Positions 16,355 through 25,613 of a stretch of DNA of 64,000 bases are shown in pieces. Position 1 is the first letter of the stretch, and each line of letters begins with the position of its first letter. This DNA is from Streptomyces sp. NBC_01754. Its GTDB lineage: Bacteria > Actinomycetota > Actinomycetes > Streptomycetales > Streptomycetaceae. The stretch is from assembly GCF_035918015.1 (NCBI RefSeq), contig NZ_CP109132.1, positions 1,426,001 through 1,490,000 on the forward strand. The letters are read 5' to 3'. Both the position numbers and the translations under genes were made by a program. Under the pieces are notes generated by a model. That model did no database searches, had not been told where the DNA came from, and saw only the letters and a program-made list of their open reading frames with translations.

Positions 16355-17641
16355 TCAGCACTCGTCCTCGATCACCCGGTTCCGCCCGGCGAGCAGTCCG
16401 GCCACCGTCTGGGGCACCAGGAGCCCGGCCATCAGGGCGAGCGGCAGGCCCCAGCCGCCGCTGTGCTCGTACAGCACGCCGACGAGCAGCGGTCCGGGGA
16501 TCGAGAGGAGGTAGCCGGTGGACTGGGCGAAGGCGGAGAGCCGGACCACCCCGGCCCCTGAGCGGGCGCGCATGCCGATCATGGTGAGGGCGAGCGGGAA
16601 GGCGCAGTTGGAGATGCCCAGCAGCAGCGCCCAGGCCCAGGCGCCGCCGACCGGGGCCAGGTGGAGGCCGAGGTAGCCGAGGAGTCCGCAGCCGCTCAGG
16701 ACGAGGACGATCGGGCCCTGGTTCCGCAGCCGGGCGGCGAGCCGGGGGATGACGAAGGCGAGGGGCACGCCCATGGCCATGGTCACGGCGAGCAGGACGC
16801 CCGCGGTGCCGGCCGAGACCCCCGCGTCCCGGAAGATCTGCGGGATCCAGCCCATGGTGATGTAGGCGGCGGTGGCCTGGAGGCCGAAGAAGCAGGCGAG
16901 CGCCCAGGAGGTGCGGCTGCGGGTGATCCTCAGCGCGGGGGCGGGCTCCGAGGTGGCCGCGGGCCGTGTGCCGCGCTGTCCGGCCGCCCCCTCGCCGCCC
17001 CGTAGGAGCGCGACCAGCCAGGGCAGTACGGCGATGACGGCCGGCGCCGCCCAGACGGCGAGGCCGGTCCTCCAGTTGCCGCCCAGCGCCTGCGTCACGG
17101 GCACGGTGAGGGCGGCCGCGAACGACGTGCCGAGGGCGAGCGCCATCGAGTAGAGGCCGGTCATGCTGCCGACGCGGTCGGGGAACCAGCGCTTGACGAT
17201 GACGGGCATCAGGACGTTGCTGACGGCGATGCCCATCAGGGCGAGGGCGCTGGCGGCGAGGAATCCGGCGGTGCCGCCGGTGTAGGGCCGGATCAGCAGC
17301 CCGGCCGCGATGGCCGCCATGCCCGCGCAGACGACGGCGCCGGGACCGAACCGGCGGGCCAGCCGCGGCGCCATGAACCCGAACAGGGCGAAGCAGAACG
17401 GCGGCACCGAGGTGAGTACCCCGGCGACGCTGCCGTTCATGTGGAGCCCGTCACGGACCTCCTCCAGGAGCGGGCCGAGGCTGGTGATGGCGGGACGCAG
17501 GTTGAGCGCGGCGAGGACGAGGCCGACGGTGACCATGCGCAGCAGCCAGGGGGACGGCCGGGAGGCCGTTTCCTCGCCGCCGCCGGCGGCCGTGGGCGGG
17601 GCGGAGGCGGGGTTCAGGGTCGGAGACTCGTCATGACGCAT
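16355..17641 (-). CDS. CynX/NimT-family MFS transporter
   Basis: A 428-residue major facilitator carrier with twelve predicted membrane helices, an early 'LNLRPAITSLGPLLEEV' motif typical of the cyanate/2-nitroimidazole (CynX/NimT) family, and a charged central loop near residue 215-235. The substrate is unknown; relatives move small organic anions. I prefer the ATG at 17641 (MRHDESPTL): a minus-strand -10 box TATGAT (17649-17654) ends 7 nt upstream, which would make starts at 17650 and 17653 lie inside the promoter. Divergent from a FadR-type regulator and followed by the microprotein gene. Confidence 0.88.
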   Translation of the reverse strand: MRHDESPTLNPASAPPTAAGGGEETASRPSPWLLRMVTVGLVLAALNLRPAITSLGPLLEEVRDGLHMNGSVAGVLTSVPPFCFALFGFMAPRLARRFGPGAVVCAGMAAIAAGLLIRPYTGGTAGFLAASALALMGIAVSNVLMPVIVKRWFPDRVGSMTGLYSMALALGTSFAAALTVPVTQALGGNWRTGLAVWAAPAVIAVLPWLVALLRGGEGAAGQRGTRPAATSEPAPALRITRSRTSWALACFFGLQATAAYITMGWIPQIFRDAGVSAGTAGVLLAVTMAMGVPLAFVIPRLAARLRNQGPIVLVLSGCGLLGYLGLHLAPVGGAWAWALLLGISNCAFPLALTMIGMRARSGAGVVRLSAFAQSTGYLLSIPGPLLVGVLYEHSGGWGLPLALMAGLLVPQTVAGLLAGRNRVIEDEC

Positions 17642-17648
17642 GGAAACC

Positions 17649-17661
17649 ATCATAGAATCAT
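17649..17661. promoter_or_regulatory. ATCAT-N3-ATCAT element over the MFS -10 box
   Basis: Two direct copies of ATCAT separated by AGA lie in the divergent space. The first copy overlaps the minus-strand -10 TATGAT of the MFS gene. This is a good candidate operator for the adjacent FadR-type repressor, but binding is inferred from position only. Confidence 0.5.
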
Positions 17662-17761
17662 GGGATGAATTGCTGTCCAGCTCGGCTTACCCGCCGAGAC
17701 AGCCGGACAGCCGGGCCGCACGCTCCGGAACGCCCTTCCGGAGCCACGAGCAAGGAGCACC

Positions 17762-18436
17762 ATGGCGCTGACGTCTCCACGGCGTTCGGCTCTCGCCGAC
17801 CAGGTGATCGCCCAGCTGAGGAACCAGATCACGACGGGCGAGTGGCCGGTGGGTTCCCGGATCCCCACCGAGCCCGAGCTGGTCGAGCGGCTGGGGGTCG
17901 CCCGCAACACGGTGCGCGAGGCCGTGCGCGCCCTGGCTCACAACGGGCTGCTGGACATCCGCCAGGGCTCCGGCACGTACGTGGTCGCCACGAGCGAGCT
18001 GGCGGGCGTGATGCAGCGCCGGTTCGCGGACGCCGACCCCCGGCACATCGCCGAGCTGCGCTCCACGCTGGAGTCGTCGGCGGCCCGGCTGGCCGCGCTC
18101 CGGCGCACCGACCGGGACCTGCGGCAGCTGGACACGCTGATGGCGCGGCGCGAGGAGACGTGGGCCGCGGGGGACGCGGAGGCCTTCGTCGCCGCGGACG
18201 CGACCCTGCACCTCGCTGTCGTGGGCGCCTCCCACAACGACGTACTGACCGAGCTCTACGCCGACCTGAACGACCTGCTCCGCGACCGTCTGCGCGGCGA
18301 CGTGGGCACGGAGCTGCGCCCCGAGGACCACGTGGACCACGCCCGGCTCGTCGAGGCGATCCGGGCGGGAGACGCGGAGACGGCCGCGGCGGAGGCGGCC
18401 GGTCACGCGCTGAACTGCCTGCGGGACCGGGTCTGA
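17762..18436 (+). CDS. FadR/GntR-family transcriptional regulator (FCD domain)
   Basis: A 224-residue regulator: winged-helix domain residues 8-75 ('LADQVIAQLRNQITTGEWPVGSRIPTEPEL' region and 'RNTVREAVRALAHNGLLDIRQGSGTYV'), then an all-helical FCD ligand domain residues 95-220 with metal-type histidines in 'DATLHLAVVGASHN' and 'HVDHARLVEAI'. ATG follows AAGGAG. It is divergent from the MFS carrier and most likely controls it, with a small organic acid as inducer. Confidence 0.92.
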   Translation: MALTSPRRSALADQVIAQLRNQITTGEWPVGSRIPTEPELVERLGVARNTVREAVRALAHNGLLDIRQGSGTYVVATSELAGVMQRRFADADPRHIAELRSTLESSAARLAALRRTDRDLRQLDTLMARREETWAAGDAEAFVAADATLHLAVVGASHNDVLTELYADLNDLLRDRLRGDVGTELRPEDHVDHARLVEAIRAGDAETAAAEAAGHALNCLRDRV

Positions 18437-18452
18437 GGACCACCGGCGTCAC

Positions 18453-18490
18453 GACGCGCCGGCCTCGCACCCCTCCCCTCCCGGCGCGTC
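18453..18490. terminator. hairpin between FadR-type gene and secreted-protein gene
   Basis: A 10-bp stem (18453-18462 with 18481-18490) separates the convergent genes; its right arm touches the last bases of the gene at 18489. Confidence 0.45.
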
Positions 18491-18860
18491 AGGACACCCG
18501 GTGGCTGACCCAGGCCCGCTCGACCTCTTTCCAGCAGCGGTCCTCCAGCCGTACGGTGCGGCCCGGCTGCACCGCGACCGCCTCGCTGTCGGCGTCGACG
18601 TCCCACCAGCGGGCGCACTCGGTGTGGAGCTGGACGAGGTCCGTCGTGGGATAGGGGTTGTGGCAGTAGGCGACGACCCGGGAGCCGTCGACCGACGTAC
18701 GGCATTCGGCGCCCGAGGGTTCCGGCTGCGGCGCCGCGGGGGCCGCAGCCCCGCTCCCGGCCGCCCGGCTCGCCGCGCTGACGGCGACGGGGGTGAGGAG
18801 ACCGGCGACGGCCACTGCCGCGGCCACCAGGGCCCAGGTTCGGCGACGTGTGGAGCGCAC
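18489..18860 (-). CDS. secreted protein of unknown function
   Basis: A 123-residue protein with a clear signal peptide ('RRRTWALVAAAVAVAGLLTPVAVSAAS') and a mature part holding three cysteines ('GAECRTSV', 'VAYCHNPYP', 'TECARWW', 'EDRCW' give four in total), suitable for two disulfides outside the cell. No named family recognised. The GTG at 18860 is chosen because GGGGAGGAG precedes it at good spacing and it places the basic n-region first; longer upstream reading (to 18971) is possible but has no better ribosome site. Confidence 0.72.
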   Translation of the reverse strand: MRSTRRRTWALVAAAVAVAGLLTPVAVSAASRAAGSGAAAPAAPQPEPSGAECRTSVDGSRVVAYCHNPYPTTDLVQLHTECARWWDVDADSEAVAVQPGRTVRLEDRCWKEVERAWVSHRVS

Positions 18861-18980
18861 CACGGTCTCCTCCCCACAGCCTGACGAAAAGTCCGGTTCC
18901 TCCACATTCTGCGGTGAGACGGTCATCTTTTCGACCCGAGACACGGGTACACCGGTGACCAGGCCCCTCACGGACGCACG

Positions 18981-19025
18981 ACGGCCGCGTACCGCTCCTC
19001 GCAGGAAGGAGCGGTACGCGGCCGT
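18981..19025. terminator. terminator after fabI
   Basis: A perfect 19-bp stem (18981-18999 with 19007-19025) and 7-nt loop lie immediately downstream of fabI. Confidence 0.85.
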
Positions 19026-19038
19026 GAGCGGTCGGGGC

Positions 19039-19806
19039 TCAGGCGCCCATCATGTGCACGCCACCGTCGACGTGGATGATCTCACCCGTCGTCTTCGGGA
19101 AGAAGTCCGACAGGAGCGCGACGATGCCGAGACCGGCCGGCTCCGGGTCGGCCATGTCCCACGCCAGCGGCGAGCGGTGGTTCCAGACGTCCGCGAGCTC
19201 GTCGAAGCCCGGGATGGACTTGGCGGCCATCGAGCGGAGCGGCCCGGCGGAGACCAGGTTGCAGCGCAGACCGTCCTTGCCCAGGTCACGGGCGAGGTAG
19301 CGGGAGGTGGCCTCCAGGGCCGCCTTGGCGGGGCCCATCCAGTCGTACTGCGGCCAGGCGAACTGCGCGTCGAAGGTGAGGCCGACGATCGACCCGCCCT
19401 CGCCCATCAGCGGCTTGCAGGCCATGGCGAGCGACTTCAGCGAGAACGCCGAGACGTGCATCGCCGTGGCGACCGACTCGAACGGCGTGTTCAGGAAGTT
19501 GCCGCCCAGCGCGTCCTGCGGCGCGAAGCCGATGGAGTGCACGACCCCGTCCAGCGACCCGAGTTCGTCCCGGACCAGGCCGGCGAGCCGGTCCAGGTGC
19601 TCGTCGTTGGTGACGTCCAACTCGATGACCTTGGCCGGCTTGGGCAGCTTCTTGGCGATGCGCTCGGTCAGTGTCGGCCGGGGGAAGGCCGTCAGGATGA
19701 CCTCCGCGCCCTGCTCCTGGGCCACCTTCGCGACGTGGAACGCGATGGACGACTCCATCAGCACCCCTGTGACGAGGATGCGCTTGCCGTCGAGGATTCC
19801 GCTCAT
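19039..19806 (-). CDS. fabI: enoyl-ACP reductase (NADH), FabI/InhA type
   Basis: A 255-residue short-chain dehydrogenase with the FabI-type nucleotide site 'ILVTGVLMESSIAF', 'HSIGFAPQDALGG' and catalytic Y154-x6-K161 in 'YDWMGPAKAAL', a spacing typical of the InhA branch rather than ordinary SDRs. It catalyses the last reduction in each round of type II fatty acid elongation and is the isoniazid/triclosan-target family. It follows fabG with a 5-nt gap in the same operon and ends at a strong hairpin. Confidence 0.95.
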   Translation of the reverse strand: MSGILDGKRILVTGVLMESSIAFHVAKVAQEQGAEVILTAFPRPTLTERIAKKLPKPAKVIELDVTNDEHLDRLAGLVRDELGSLDGVVHSIGFAPQDALGGNFLNTPFESVATAMHVSAFSLKSLAMACKPLMGEGGSIVGLTFDAQFAWPQYDWMGPAKAALEATSRYLARDLGKDGLRCNLVSAGPLRSMAAKSIPGFDELADVWNHRSPLAWDMADPEPAGLGIVALLSDFFPKTTGEIIHVDGGVHMMGA

Positions 19807-19811
19807 GGTGA

Positions 19812-20531
19812 TCAGTGACCCATGCCCAATCCGCCGTCAACGGGAATGACGGCTCCAGTGATGTACGACGCGTCGTCGGACGCCAGGAAGCGCACCGCCG
19901 CGGCGATCTCGGCGGGCTGCGCGTAACGGCCCAGCGGCACCTGCGACACGATGTTCTTGCGCTGCTCGTCGGTGAGCACCTGGGTCATGTCGGTGTCGAC
20001 GAACCCGGGCGCGACGACGTTGAACGTGATGTTCCGCGAGCCGAGCTCACGGGCCAGCGACCGCGCGAAACCGACCAGGCCCGCCTTGGACGCCGCGTAG
20101 TTGGCCTGTCCGGCCGACCCCAGCAGACCGACGACGGAGGAGATCAGGACGACGCGGCCCTTCTTCGCGCGCAGCATCGGGCGGTTGGCGCGCTTGACGA
20201 CGCGGAAGGTGCCGGTGAGGTTGGTCTCGAGGACGGAGGTGAAGTCGTCCTCCGACATCCGCATCAGCAACTGGTCCTTGGTGATACCGGCGTTGGCCAC
20301 CAGCACCTCCACGGGACCGTGCTTCTCCTCGATCTCCTTGTAGGCCTGCTCCACCTGTTCGGTGTCGGTGATGTCGCATCGGACCGCCAGGCAGCCCGCG
20401 TCGGTGAGCGCCTGGGGCGGCTCGCCGGAGCGGTAGGTGATCGCGACCTTGTCGCCGTTGTCGGCGAAGGCGCGGGCGATGGCGAGGCCGATGCCCCGGT
20501 TTCCTCCGGTGACGAGAACCGAGCGGCTCAA
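19812..20531 (-). CDS. fabG: 3-oxoacyl-ACP reductase FabG
   Basis: A 239-residue SDR with cofactor motif 'VTGGNRGIGLAIA', 'NAGIT', and catalytic S132, Y145 and K149 ('GQANYAASKA'). It reduces 3-ketoacyl-ACP with NADPH. The start is a rare TTG at 20531, set by AAGGAAAGGG upstream and by the immediately following cofactor motif. fabI follows 5 nt after its stop, so both elongation reductases are made from one transcript, as in other actinomycetes (compare mabA-inhA). Confidence 0.94.
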   Translation of the reverse strand: MSRSVLVTGGNRGIGLAIARAFADNGDKVAITYRSGEPPQALTDAGCLAVRCDITDTEQVEQAYKEIEEKHGPVEVLVANAGITKDQLLMRMSEDDFTSVLETNLTGTFRVVKRANRPMLRAKKGRVVLISSVVGLLGSAGQANYAASKAGLVGFARSLARELGSRNITFNVVAPGFVDTDMTQVLTDEQRKNIVSQVPLGRYAQPAEIAAAVRFLASDDASYITGAVIPVDGGLGMGH

Positions 20532-20818
20532 CGGATCACCCTTTCCTTGGCGGTCTGGTACCTCGAAAACCTATCGGTACCAGGACGCGTGAGAAGACTC
20601 GGCCCCTGACAGCGCCTTCGGCACGGCACTGTCGGGTTCCTACAGCCGGGGCGCCCGGGCCGCCCCTGGTTCCCCGTTCCCGGCTCGTACGCCGCCGGCC
20701 CTCTTCCCCGGCCGGCCGCGGCACGCGTTCGCCGTACGCCGGCAGGCCGTCGAGGGCGCCGCTGAGGACGAGGGCACTGTGATTCACTGCCAGGACCGTA
20801 CGAGAAGGGGAGGCCCGC

Positions 20819-22342
20819 GTGGCCCACGAGGTAGATCAGTCGTTCCTGGCCCTGCCACTGCGGGCCCTCGCCGACGCGGCGCTCGCGCGGGCCCGCGCGC
20901 TGGGCGCGGCGCACGCCGACTTCCGGTTCGAGCGGGTCCGTGCCGGCTCCTGGCGGCTGCGGGACGCCCGGCCCTCGGGCACGTCGGACACCACCGATCT
21001 CGGCTACGCGGTCCGGGTCGTGCACGGCGGCGCGTGGGGGTTCGCGGCCGGGGTGGACCTGACGATGGACGCGGCGGCCAAGGTGGCCTCGCAGGCCGTC
21101 GCCATGGCCAAGCTGTCGGCGAAGGTGATCGCGGCGGCCGGCTCCGACGAGCGTGTGGAACTGGCGGACGAGCCGGTGCACGGCGAACGGACCTGGGTGT
21201 CGGCCTACGACGTCGACCCGTTCTCCGTGCCGGACGAGGAGAAGACCGGACTGCTCGCGGAGTGGAGCGGGCGGCTGCTGGCGTCCGCCGGGGTCGCCCA
21301 CGTGGACGCCTCGCTCATGACCGTCCACGAGAACAAGTTCTACGCGGACACGGCCGGCACCGTCACCACACAGCAGCGGGTGCGGATCCAGCCACAGCTG
21401 ACCGCCGTGGCCGTGGACTCCGCGACCGGCGGGTTCGACTCGATGCGGACGCTCGCGCCGCCCGTCGGCCGCGGCTGGGAGTACCTCACCGGCACCGGCT
21501 GGGACTGGGACGCCGAGCTGGAGCGGATCCCGGAACTGCTGGCCGAGAAGATGCGGGCGCCGAGCGTCGAGGCGGGCCGTCACGACCTGGTCGTCGACCC
21601 GTCCAACCTCTGGCTCACCATCCACGAGTCGGTCGGCCACGCCACCGAGCTGGACCGCGCGCTGGGGTACGAGGCGGCGTACGCGGGGACCTCGTTCGCC
21701 ACCTTCGACCAGCTGGGCAGGCTGACGTACGGCTCCCCCGTGATGAACGTGACGGGCGACCGCACCGCCGAGCACGGGCTCGCGACCATCGGGTACGACG
21801 ACGAGGGCGTCGAGGCGCAGTCCTGGGACCTGATCAGGGACGGCACGCTGGTGGGCTACCAGACGGACCGGCGGATCGCGAAGCTGACCGGCCTGGGCCG
21901 GTCCAACGGGTGCGCGTACGCGGACTCCCCGGGCCACGTGCCCGTCCAGCGCATGGCGAACGTGTCCCTGCGGCCGGACCCCGGCGGGGTGTCCACGAAG
22001 GACCTGATCGGCGGGGTGGAGCGCGGGATCTACGTGGTCGGCGACCGCTCCTGGTCGATCGACATGCAGCGGTACAACTTCCAGTTCACCGGTCAGCGGG
22101 CCTACAGGATCCGCGACGGCCGCCTCGACGGACAGCTCCGGGACTTCGCCTACCAGGGGGTCACCCCCGAGTTCTGGCAGTCCCTGGAGGCCGTCGGAGG
22201 GCCGTCGACCTACGTACTGGGTGGGGCCTTCAACTGCGGAAAGGCCCAGCCGGGCCAGGTCGCGGCCGTCTCGCACGGCTGCCCGTCCGCCCTCTTCCGG
22301 GGCGTCAGCATCCTCAACACGGCGCAGGAGGCCGGACGATGA
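20819..22342 (+). CDS. tldD: TldD-type metallopeptidase subunit
   Basis: A 507-residue TldD protein with the zinc motif HExxxH in 'TIHESVGHATELDR' (near residue 270) and the C-terminal cysteine-containing segment ('GGAFNCGKAQPGQ', 'SHGCPSA') that supplies further ligands. TldD and TldE form a heterodimeric protease that degrades unfolded peptides or trims RiPP precursors. The GTG follows GAAGGGGAGG. It overlaps tldE by ATGA. No recognisable precursor-peptide gene is beside it, so a housekeeping role is more likely than natural-product maturation. Confidence 0.92.
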   Translation: MAHEVDQSFLALPLRALADAALARARALGAAHADFRFERVRAGSWRLRDARPSGTSDTTDLGYAVRVVHGGAWGFAAGVDLTMDAAAKVASQAVAMAKLSAKVIAAAGSDERVELADEPVHGERTWVSAYDVDPFSVPDEEKTGLLAEWSGRLLASAGVAHVDASLMTVHENKFYADTAGTVTTQQRVRIQPQLTAVAVDSATGGFDSMRTLAPPVGRGWEYLTGTGWDWDAELERIPELLAEKMRAPSVEAGRHDLVVDPSNLWLTIHESVGHATELDRALGYEAAYAGTSFATFDQLGRLTYGSPVMNVTGDRTAEHGLATIGYDDEGVEAQSWDLIRDGTLVGYQTDRRIAKLTGLGRSNGCAYADSPGHVPVQRMANVSLRPDPGGVSTKDLIGGVERGIYVVGDRSWSIDMQRYNFQFTGQRAYRIRDGRLDGQLRDFAYQGVTPEFWQSLEAVGGPSTYVLGGAFNCGKAQPGQVAAVSHGCPSALFRGVSILNTAQEAGR

Positions 22343-23733
22343 GCCGCGTCAGCAAGCCGCACGAGACCGTCGAGCGGGCGCTCGAACTGTCCACCGCCGA
22401 CGACTGTGTGGTCATCGCGGAGGAGAACTCCTCCGCGCATCTGCGCTGGGCCGGCAACGCGCTCACCACGAACGGGGTCACACGGGGCAGGACCCTGACC
22501 GTGATCGCGACGGTGGACGGCGCCCGGGGGACGGCGTCCGGCGTGGTGACGCGCTCGGCCGTCACCCCGGACGACCTGGAACCGCTCGTCCGGGCCGCCG
22601 AGGCCGCGGCCCGCGGCGCCGGGCCGGCCGAGGACGCCCGGCCGCTCCCCTCCGGCGTCCCGGCGTCGGCCGGCTTCACGGACGCCCCGGCCGAGACGGG
22701 CTCCGGCGTCTTCGCCGACTTCGCGCCCGCCCTCGGCGACGCCTTCGCCCGGGCGCGTTCCGGCGGCCGCGGACTGTACGGCTTCGCCCACCACGAGATG
22801 ACCTCCACCTACCTCGGGACGTCGACGGGACTGCGGCTGCGCCACGACCAGCCGAACGGCACGCTGGAGCTGAACGCCAAGTCCCCCGACCGCACCCGGT
22901 CCGCCTGGGCGGGGCGGGCCACCCGGGACTTCGGGGACGTGGACCCGGCGGCGCTGGACGCGGAGCTCGCGCTGCGGCTGCGCTGGGCCGAGCGCCGCAC
23001 CGAACTCCCGGCCGGCCGGTACGAGACGCTGCTGCCGCCGACCGCGGTGGCCGATCTGCTGATCTACCAGTACTGGTCGGCGGCGGCACGGGACGCCGCC
23101 GAGGGCCGTACGGTCTTCTCCCGGCCGGGGGGCGGGACACGGCTCGGCGAGAAGCTGTCCGGGCTGCCGCTGACCCTGCGCAGCGACCCCCACGAACCCG
23201 GTCTGGAGTGTGCGCCGTTCGTGATCGCCCACTCCTCCGGCGACGACGCCTCCGTCTTCGACAACGGGCTGCCGCTGGAGCCGACCCGGTGGATCGAGGA
23301 CGGCCGCCTGGAGCGGCTGACCACGACCCGGCACTCGGCCGGACTGACGGGTCTGCCGGTGGCGCCCACGGTGGACAATCTCGTCCTGGACGGGGGCGGC
23401 GAGCGGTCGCTGGAGGAGATGGTGGCCGCGACGACCGGGCGGGCCCTGCTGCTGACCTCCCTCTGGTACATCCGCGAGGTGGACCCGGCGACGCTGCTGC
23501 TGACGGGGCTGACCCGGGACGGCGTGTACCTGGTGGAGGACGGCGAGGTCGTCGGCGAGGTGAACAACTTCCGGTTCAACGAGTCGCCGGTCGGCCTGCT
23601 GTCCCGGGCCTCGGAGGCGGGCCGTACGGAGCGGACGCTGCCCCGCGAGTGGGGCGACTACTTCACCCGGGCCGCCATGCCCGCGCTGCGCGTCCCGGAC
23701 TTCCACATGAGCTCGGTCAGCCGGGGCGTGTGA
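22339..23733 (+). CDS. tldE: TldE/PmbA-type metallopeptidase partner
   Basis: A 464-residue PmbA/TldE protein lacking the HExxxH motif, as expected for the non-catalytic subunit. Recognisable blocks are 'ENSSAHLRWAGNALTTNG' near the N-terminus, 'AHSSGDDASVFDNG' and 'REVDPATLLLTGLTRDGVYLVEDGEV' near the C-terminus. The start overlaps the tldD stop (ATGA), implying balanced production of the two subunits. tyrS follows 53 bp downstream from its own promoter. Confidence 0.92.
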   Translation: MSRVSKPHETVERALELSTADDCVVIAEENSSAHLRWAGNALTTNGVTRGRTLTVIATVDGARGTASGVVTRSAVTPDDLEPLVRAAEAAARGAGPAEDARPLPSGVPASAGFTDAPAETGSGVFADFAPALGDAFARARSGGRGLYGFAHHEMTSTYLGTSTGLRLRHDQPNGTLELNAKSPDRTRSAWAGRATRDFGDVDPAALDAELALRLRWAERRTELPAGRYETLLPPTAVADLLIYQYWSAAARDAAEGRTVFSRPGGGTRLGEKLSGLPLTLRSDPHEPGLECAPFVIAHSSGDDASVFDNGLPLEPTRWIEDGRLERLTTTRHSAGLTGLPVAPTVDNLVLDGGGERSLEEMVAATTGRALLLTSLWYIREVDPATLLLTGLTRDGVYLVEDGEVVGEVNNFRFNESPVGLLSRASEAGRTERTLPREWGDYFTRAAMPALRVPDFHMSSVSRGV

Positions 23734-23739
23734 CCGGCC

Positions 23740-23745
23740 TAGACT
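23740..23745 (+). promoter_or_regulatory. -10 box upstream of tyrS
   Basis: TAGACT lies 41 nt before the tyrS GTG, giving a leader of about 35 nt. No T-box structure is possible in so short a leader. Confidence 0.45.
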
Positions 23746-23786
23746 GACCGGGCAATCAGCCGAACCCCACGAGGAGAGAAACGACC

Positions 23787-25055
23787 GTGACGGACATCGT
23801 CGACGAGCTGAAGTGGCGCGGGCTGTTCGCCCAGTCCACCGACGAAGACGCCCTGCGCAAGGCTCTCGCGGACGGCCCGGTCACGTTCTATTGCGGTTTC
23901 GACCCGACCGCGGCCAGCCTCCACGTCGGCCACCTGGTCCAGGTGCTCACCATGCGCCGGCTCCAGCTCGCGGGACTCAGGCCGCTCGCCCTGGTCGGCG
24001 GGGCCACCGGACAGATCGGCGACCCGCGGCCGACCGCGGAGCGCACGCTGAACGACCCGGAGACCATCGCGGCCTGGGTGCACCGGCTGCGCGGGCAGAT
24101 CGAGCCCTTCCTCACCTTCGAGGGCCCGAACGCCGCCACGATGGTGAACAACCTGGACTGGACGGCGGGCCTCTCCGCGATCGAGTTCCTCCGGGACGTC
24201 GGCAAGCACTTCCGCGTCAACAAGATGCTCACGAAGGACTCCGTCGCCCGCCGGCTGGAGTCCCAGGAGGGCATCAGCTACACCGAGTTCAGCTACCAGC
24301 TGCTCCAGGGCATGGACTTCCTGGAGCTGTACCGCCGGCACGGCTGCACCCTCCAGCAGGGCGGCAGCGACCAGTGGGGCAACCTCACGGCGGGCATCGA
24401 CCTGATCCACCGCCTGGAGCCGGGCGCCGAGGTCCACGCACTGGCGACGCCGCTGATGGTCAAGGCCGACGGCACCAAGTTCGGCAAGTCCGAGAGCGGC
24501 GCGGTCTGGCTGGACCCGGAGATGACCACCCCGTACGCGTTCTACCAGTTCTGGCTGAACGTGGACGACCGGGACATCTCGACGTACATGCGCATCCTCA
24601 GCTTCAGGAGCCGTGAGGAGCTGGAGGAGCTGGAACAGCTCACCCAGGAGCGTCCGCAGGCCCGCTCGGCGCAGCGCGCGCTGGCCGAGGAGCTGACGAC
24701 GCTGGTGCACGGCGGCGCGCAGTGCGCGGCGGTCGTCGCCGCCTCCAAGGCACTCTTCGGCCAGGGCGATCTGGCCGAGCTGGACGAGGCGACGCTCGGC
24801 GCGGCACTCTCCGAGGTCCCCCACGCCCGGGTCGCCGAGCTGGGCCCGGTGGTGGACCTCCTGGTGGAGGTCGGCCTGTCGGCCAGCAAGTCGGCCGCCC
24901 GCCGCACGGTCAAGGAGGGCGGGGCCTACGTGAACAACGCGAAGGTCACGGACGGCGAGGCGGCCCCGGCCCGCGCGGAGTTGCTGCACGGGCGCTGGCT
25001 GGTCCTGCGCCGGGGCAAGAAGAACCTGGCGGCCGTCGAGGTCACCGCCGGCTGA
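23787..25055 (+). CDS. tyrS: tyrosyl-tRNA synthetase
   Basis: A 422-residue class I aminoacyl-tRNA synthetase of the bacterial TyrRS type. The HIGH-equivalent is HVGH (46-49), the KMSKS-equivalent is KFGKS (231-235), with 'GGSDQWGN' between them, and an S4 RNA-binding domain occupies about residues 355-415 ('[20 protein letters not shown]'). It charges tRNA-Tyr with tyrosine. The GTG is preceded by GAGGAGA. A very long hairpin lies downstream. Confidence 0.97.
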   Translation: MTDIVDELKWRGLFAQSTDEDALRKALADGPVTFYCGFDPTAASLHVGHLVQVLTMRRLQLAGLRPLALVGGATGQIGDPRPTAERTLNDPETIAAWVHRLRGQIEPFLTFEGPNAATMVNNLDWTAGLSAIEFLRDVGKHFRVNKMLTKDSVARRLESQEGISYTEFSYQLLQGMDFLELYRRHGCTLQQGGSDQWGNLTAGIDLIHRLEPGAEVHALATPLMVKADGTKFGKSESGAVWLDPEMTTPYAFYQFWLNVDDRDISTYMRILSFRSREELEELEQLTQERPQARSAQRALAEELTTLVHGGAQCAAVVAASKALFGQGDLAELDEATLGAALSEVPHARVAELGPVVDLLVEVGLSASKSAARRTVKEGGAYVNNAKVTDGEAAPARAELLHGRWLVLRRGKKNLAAVEVTAG

Positions 25056-25077
25056 CCGGCCCCGGGATCCCGTCGCA

Positions 25078-25128
25078 CGGCGCGCCGCGGCCGGTCACGC
25101 CAGACGCGTGACCGGCCGCGGCGCGCCG
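25078..25128. terminator. exceptionally long bidirectional terminator after tyrS
   Basis: A perfect 23-bp stem (25078-25100 with 25106-25128) with a 5-nt loop CAGAC lies between tyrS and the convergent GlsB-type gene. Confidence 0.85.
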
Positions 25129-25137
25129 CCCTCCGGG

Positions 25138-25422
25138 TCAGGTTCTCTGCCGGTCGCCCCGGTTGCCCCTGATCGCCTGCCAGAGCATGTCACCGACCCC
25201 GACGACGGCGATGGCGCCGATCAGCTGGAGCACATGGCGCGTCCAGTCGATGCCCTTGGTGTCGCGTACGCCGAGCCAGCCGGCCACGGCGTTACCGAGG
25301 ATGCCGCCCAGGATGCCGAACACCACCGTCAGCCACAGGGGGATGTTCTGCTTGCCCGGCAGGATCGCCCGGGCGATGACACCCAGTACGAGCCCCACGA
25401 TGATTGCCCACAGCCATCCCAT
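25138..25422 (-). CDS. GlsB/YeaQ/YmgE-family small membrane protein
   Basis: A 94-residue protein with three membrane helices and the family's glycine pattern ('IIVGLVLGVIARAILPGKQ' and 'FGILGGILGNAVAGWLG'). These transglycosylase-associated/stress membrane proteins are widespread; their function is unclear. The ATG at 25422 is preceded by GAGGAGG. It converges on tyrS across the 23-bp hairpin. Confidence 0.88.
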   Translation of the reverse strand: MGWLWAIIVGLVLGVIARAILPGKQNIPLWLTVVFGILGGILGNAVAGWLGVRDTKGIDWTRHVLQLIGAIAVVGVGDMLWQAIRGNRGDRQRT

Positions 25423-25613
25423 GTCGCCTCCTCGTGCTGCGCGGTGTGCGCACGTTGGACCAGTCTCGGCCCGCCGGGTGTACGGCGCATGCCGGACGGG
25501 GCCGTACGTGGCCGGGCGGGGCGCCCCGGTCACGAACCGGGCGGATACCGGGCGTACCGTAGGAGCGGCCCGGTACGGAGATGGCCGGCGGAGCGATCTG
25601 GTGGTGGGACACG

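Noticed and set aside
20536..20787. 83-codon ORF upstream of fabG on the minus strand
   Set aside because: The first 25 codons have good codon bias, but there is no ribosome site and the bias fades in the second half, which is just the fabG promoter region.
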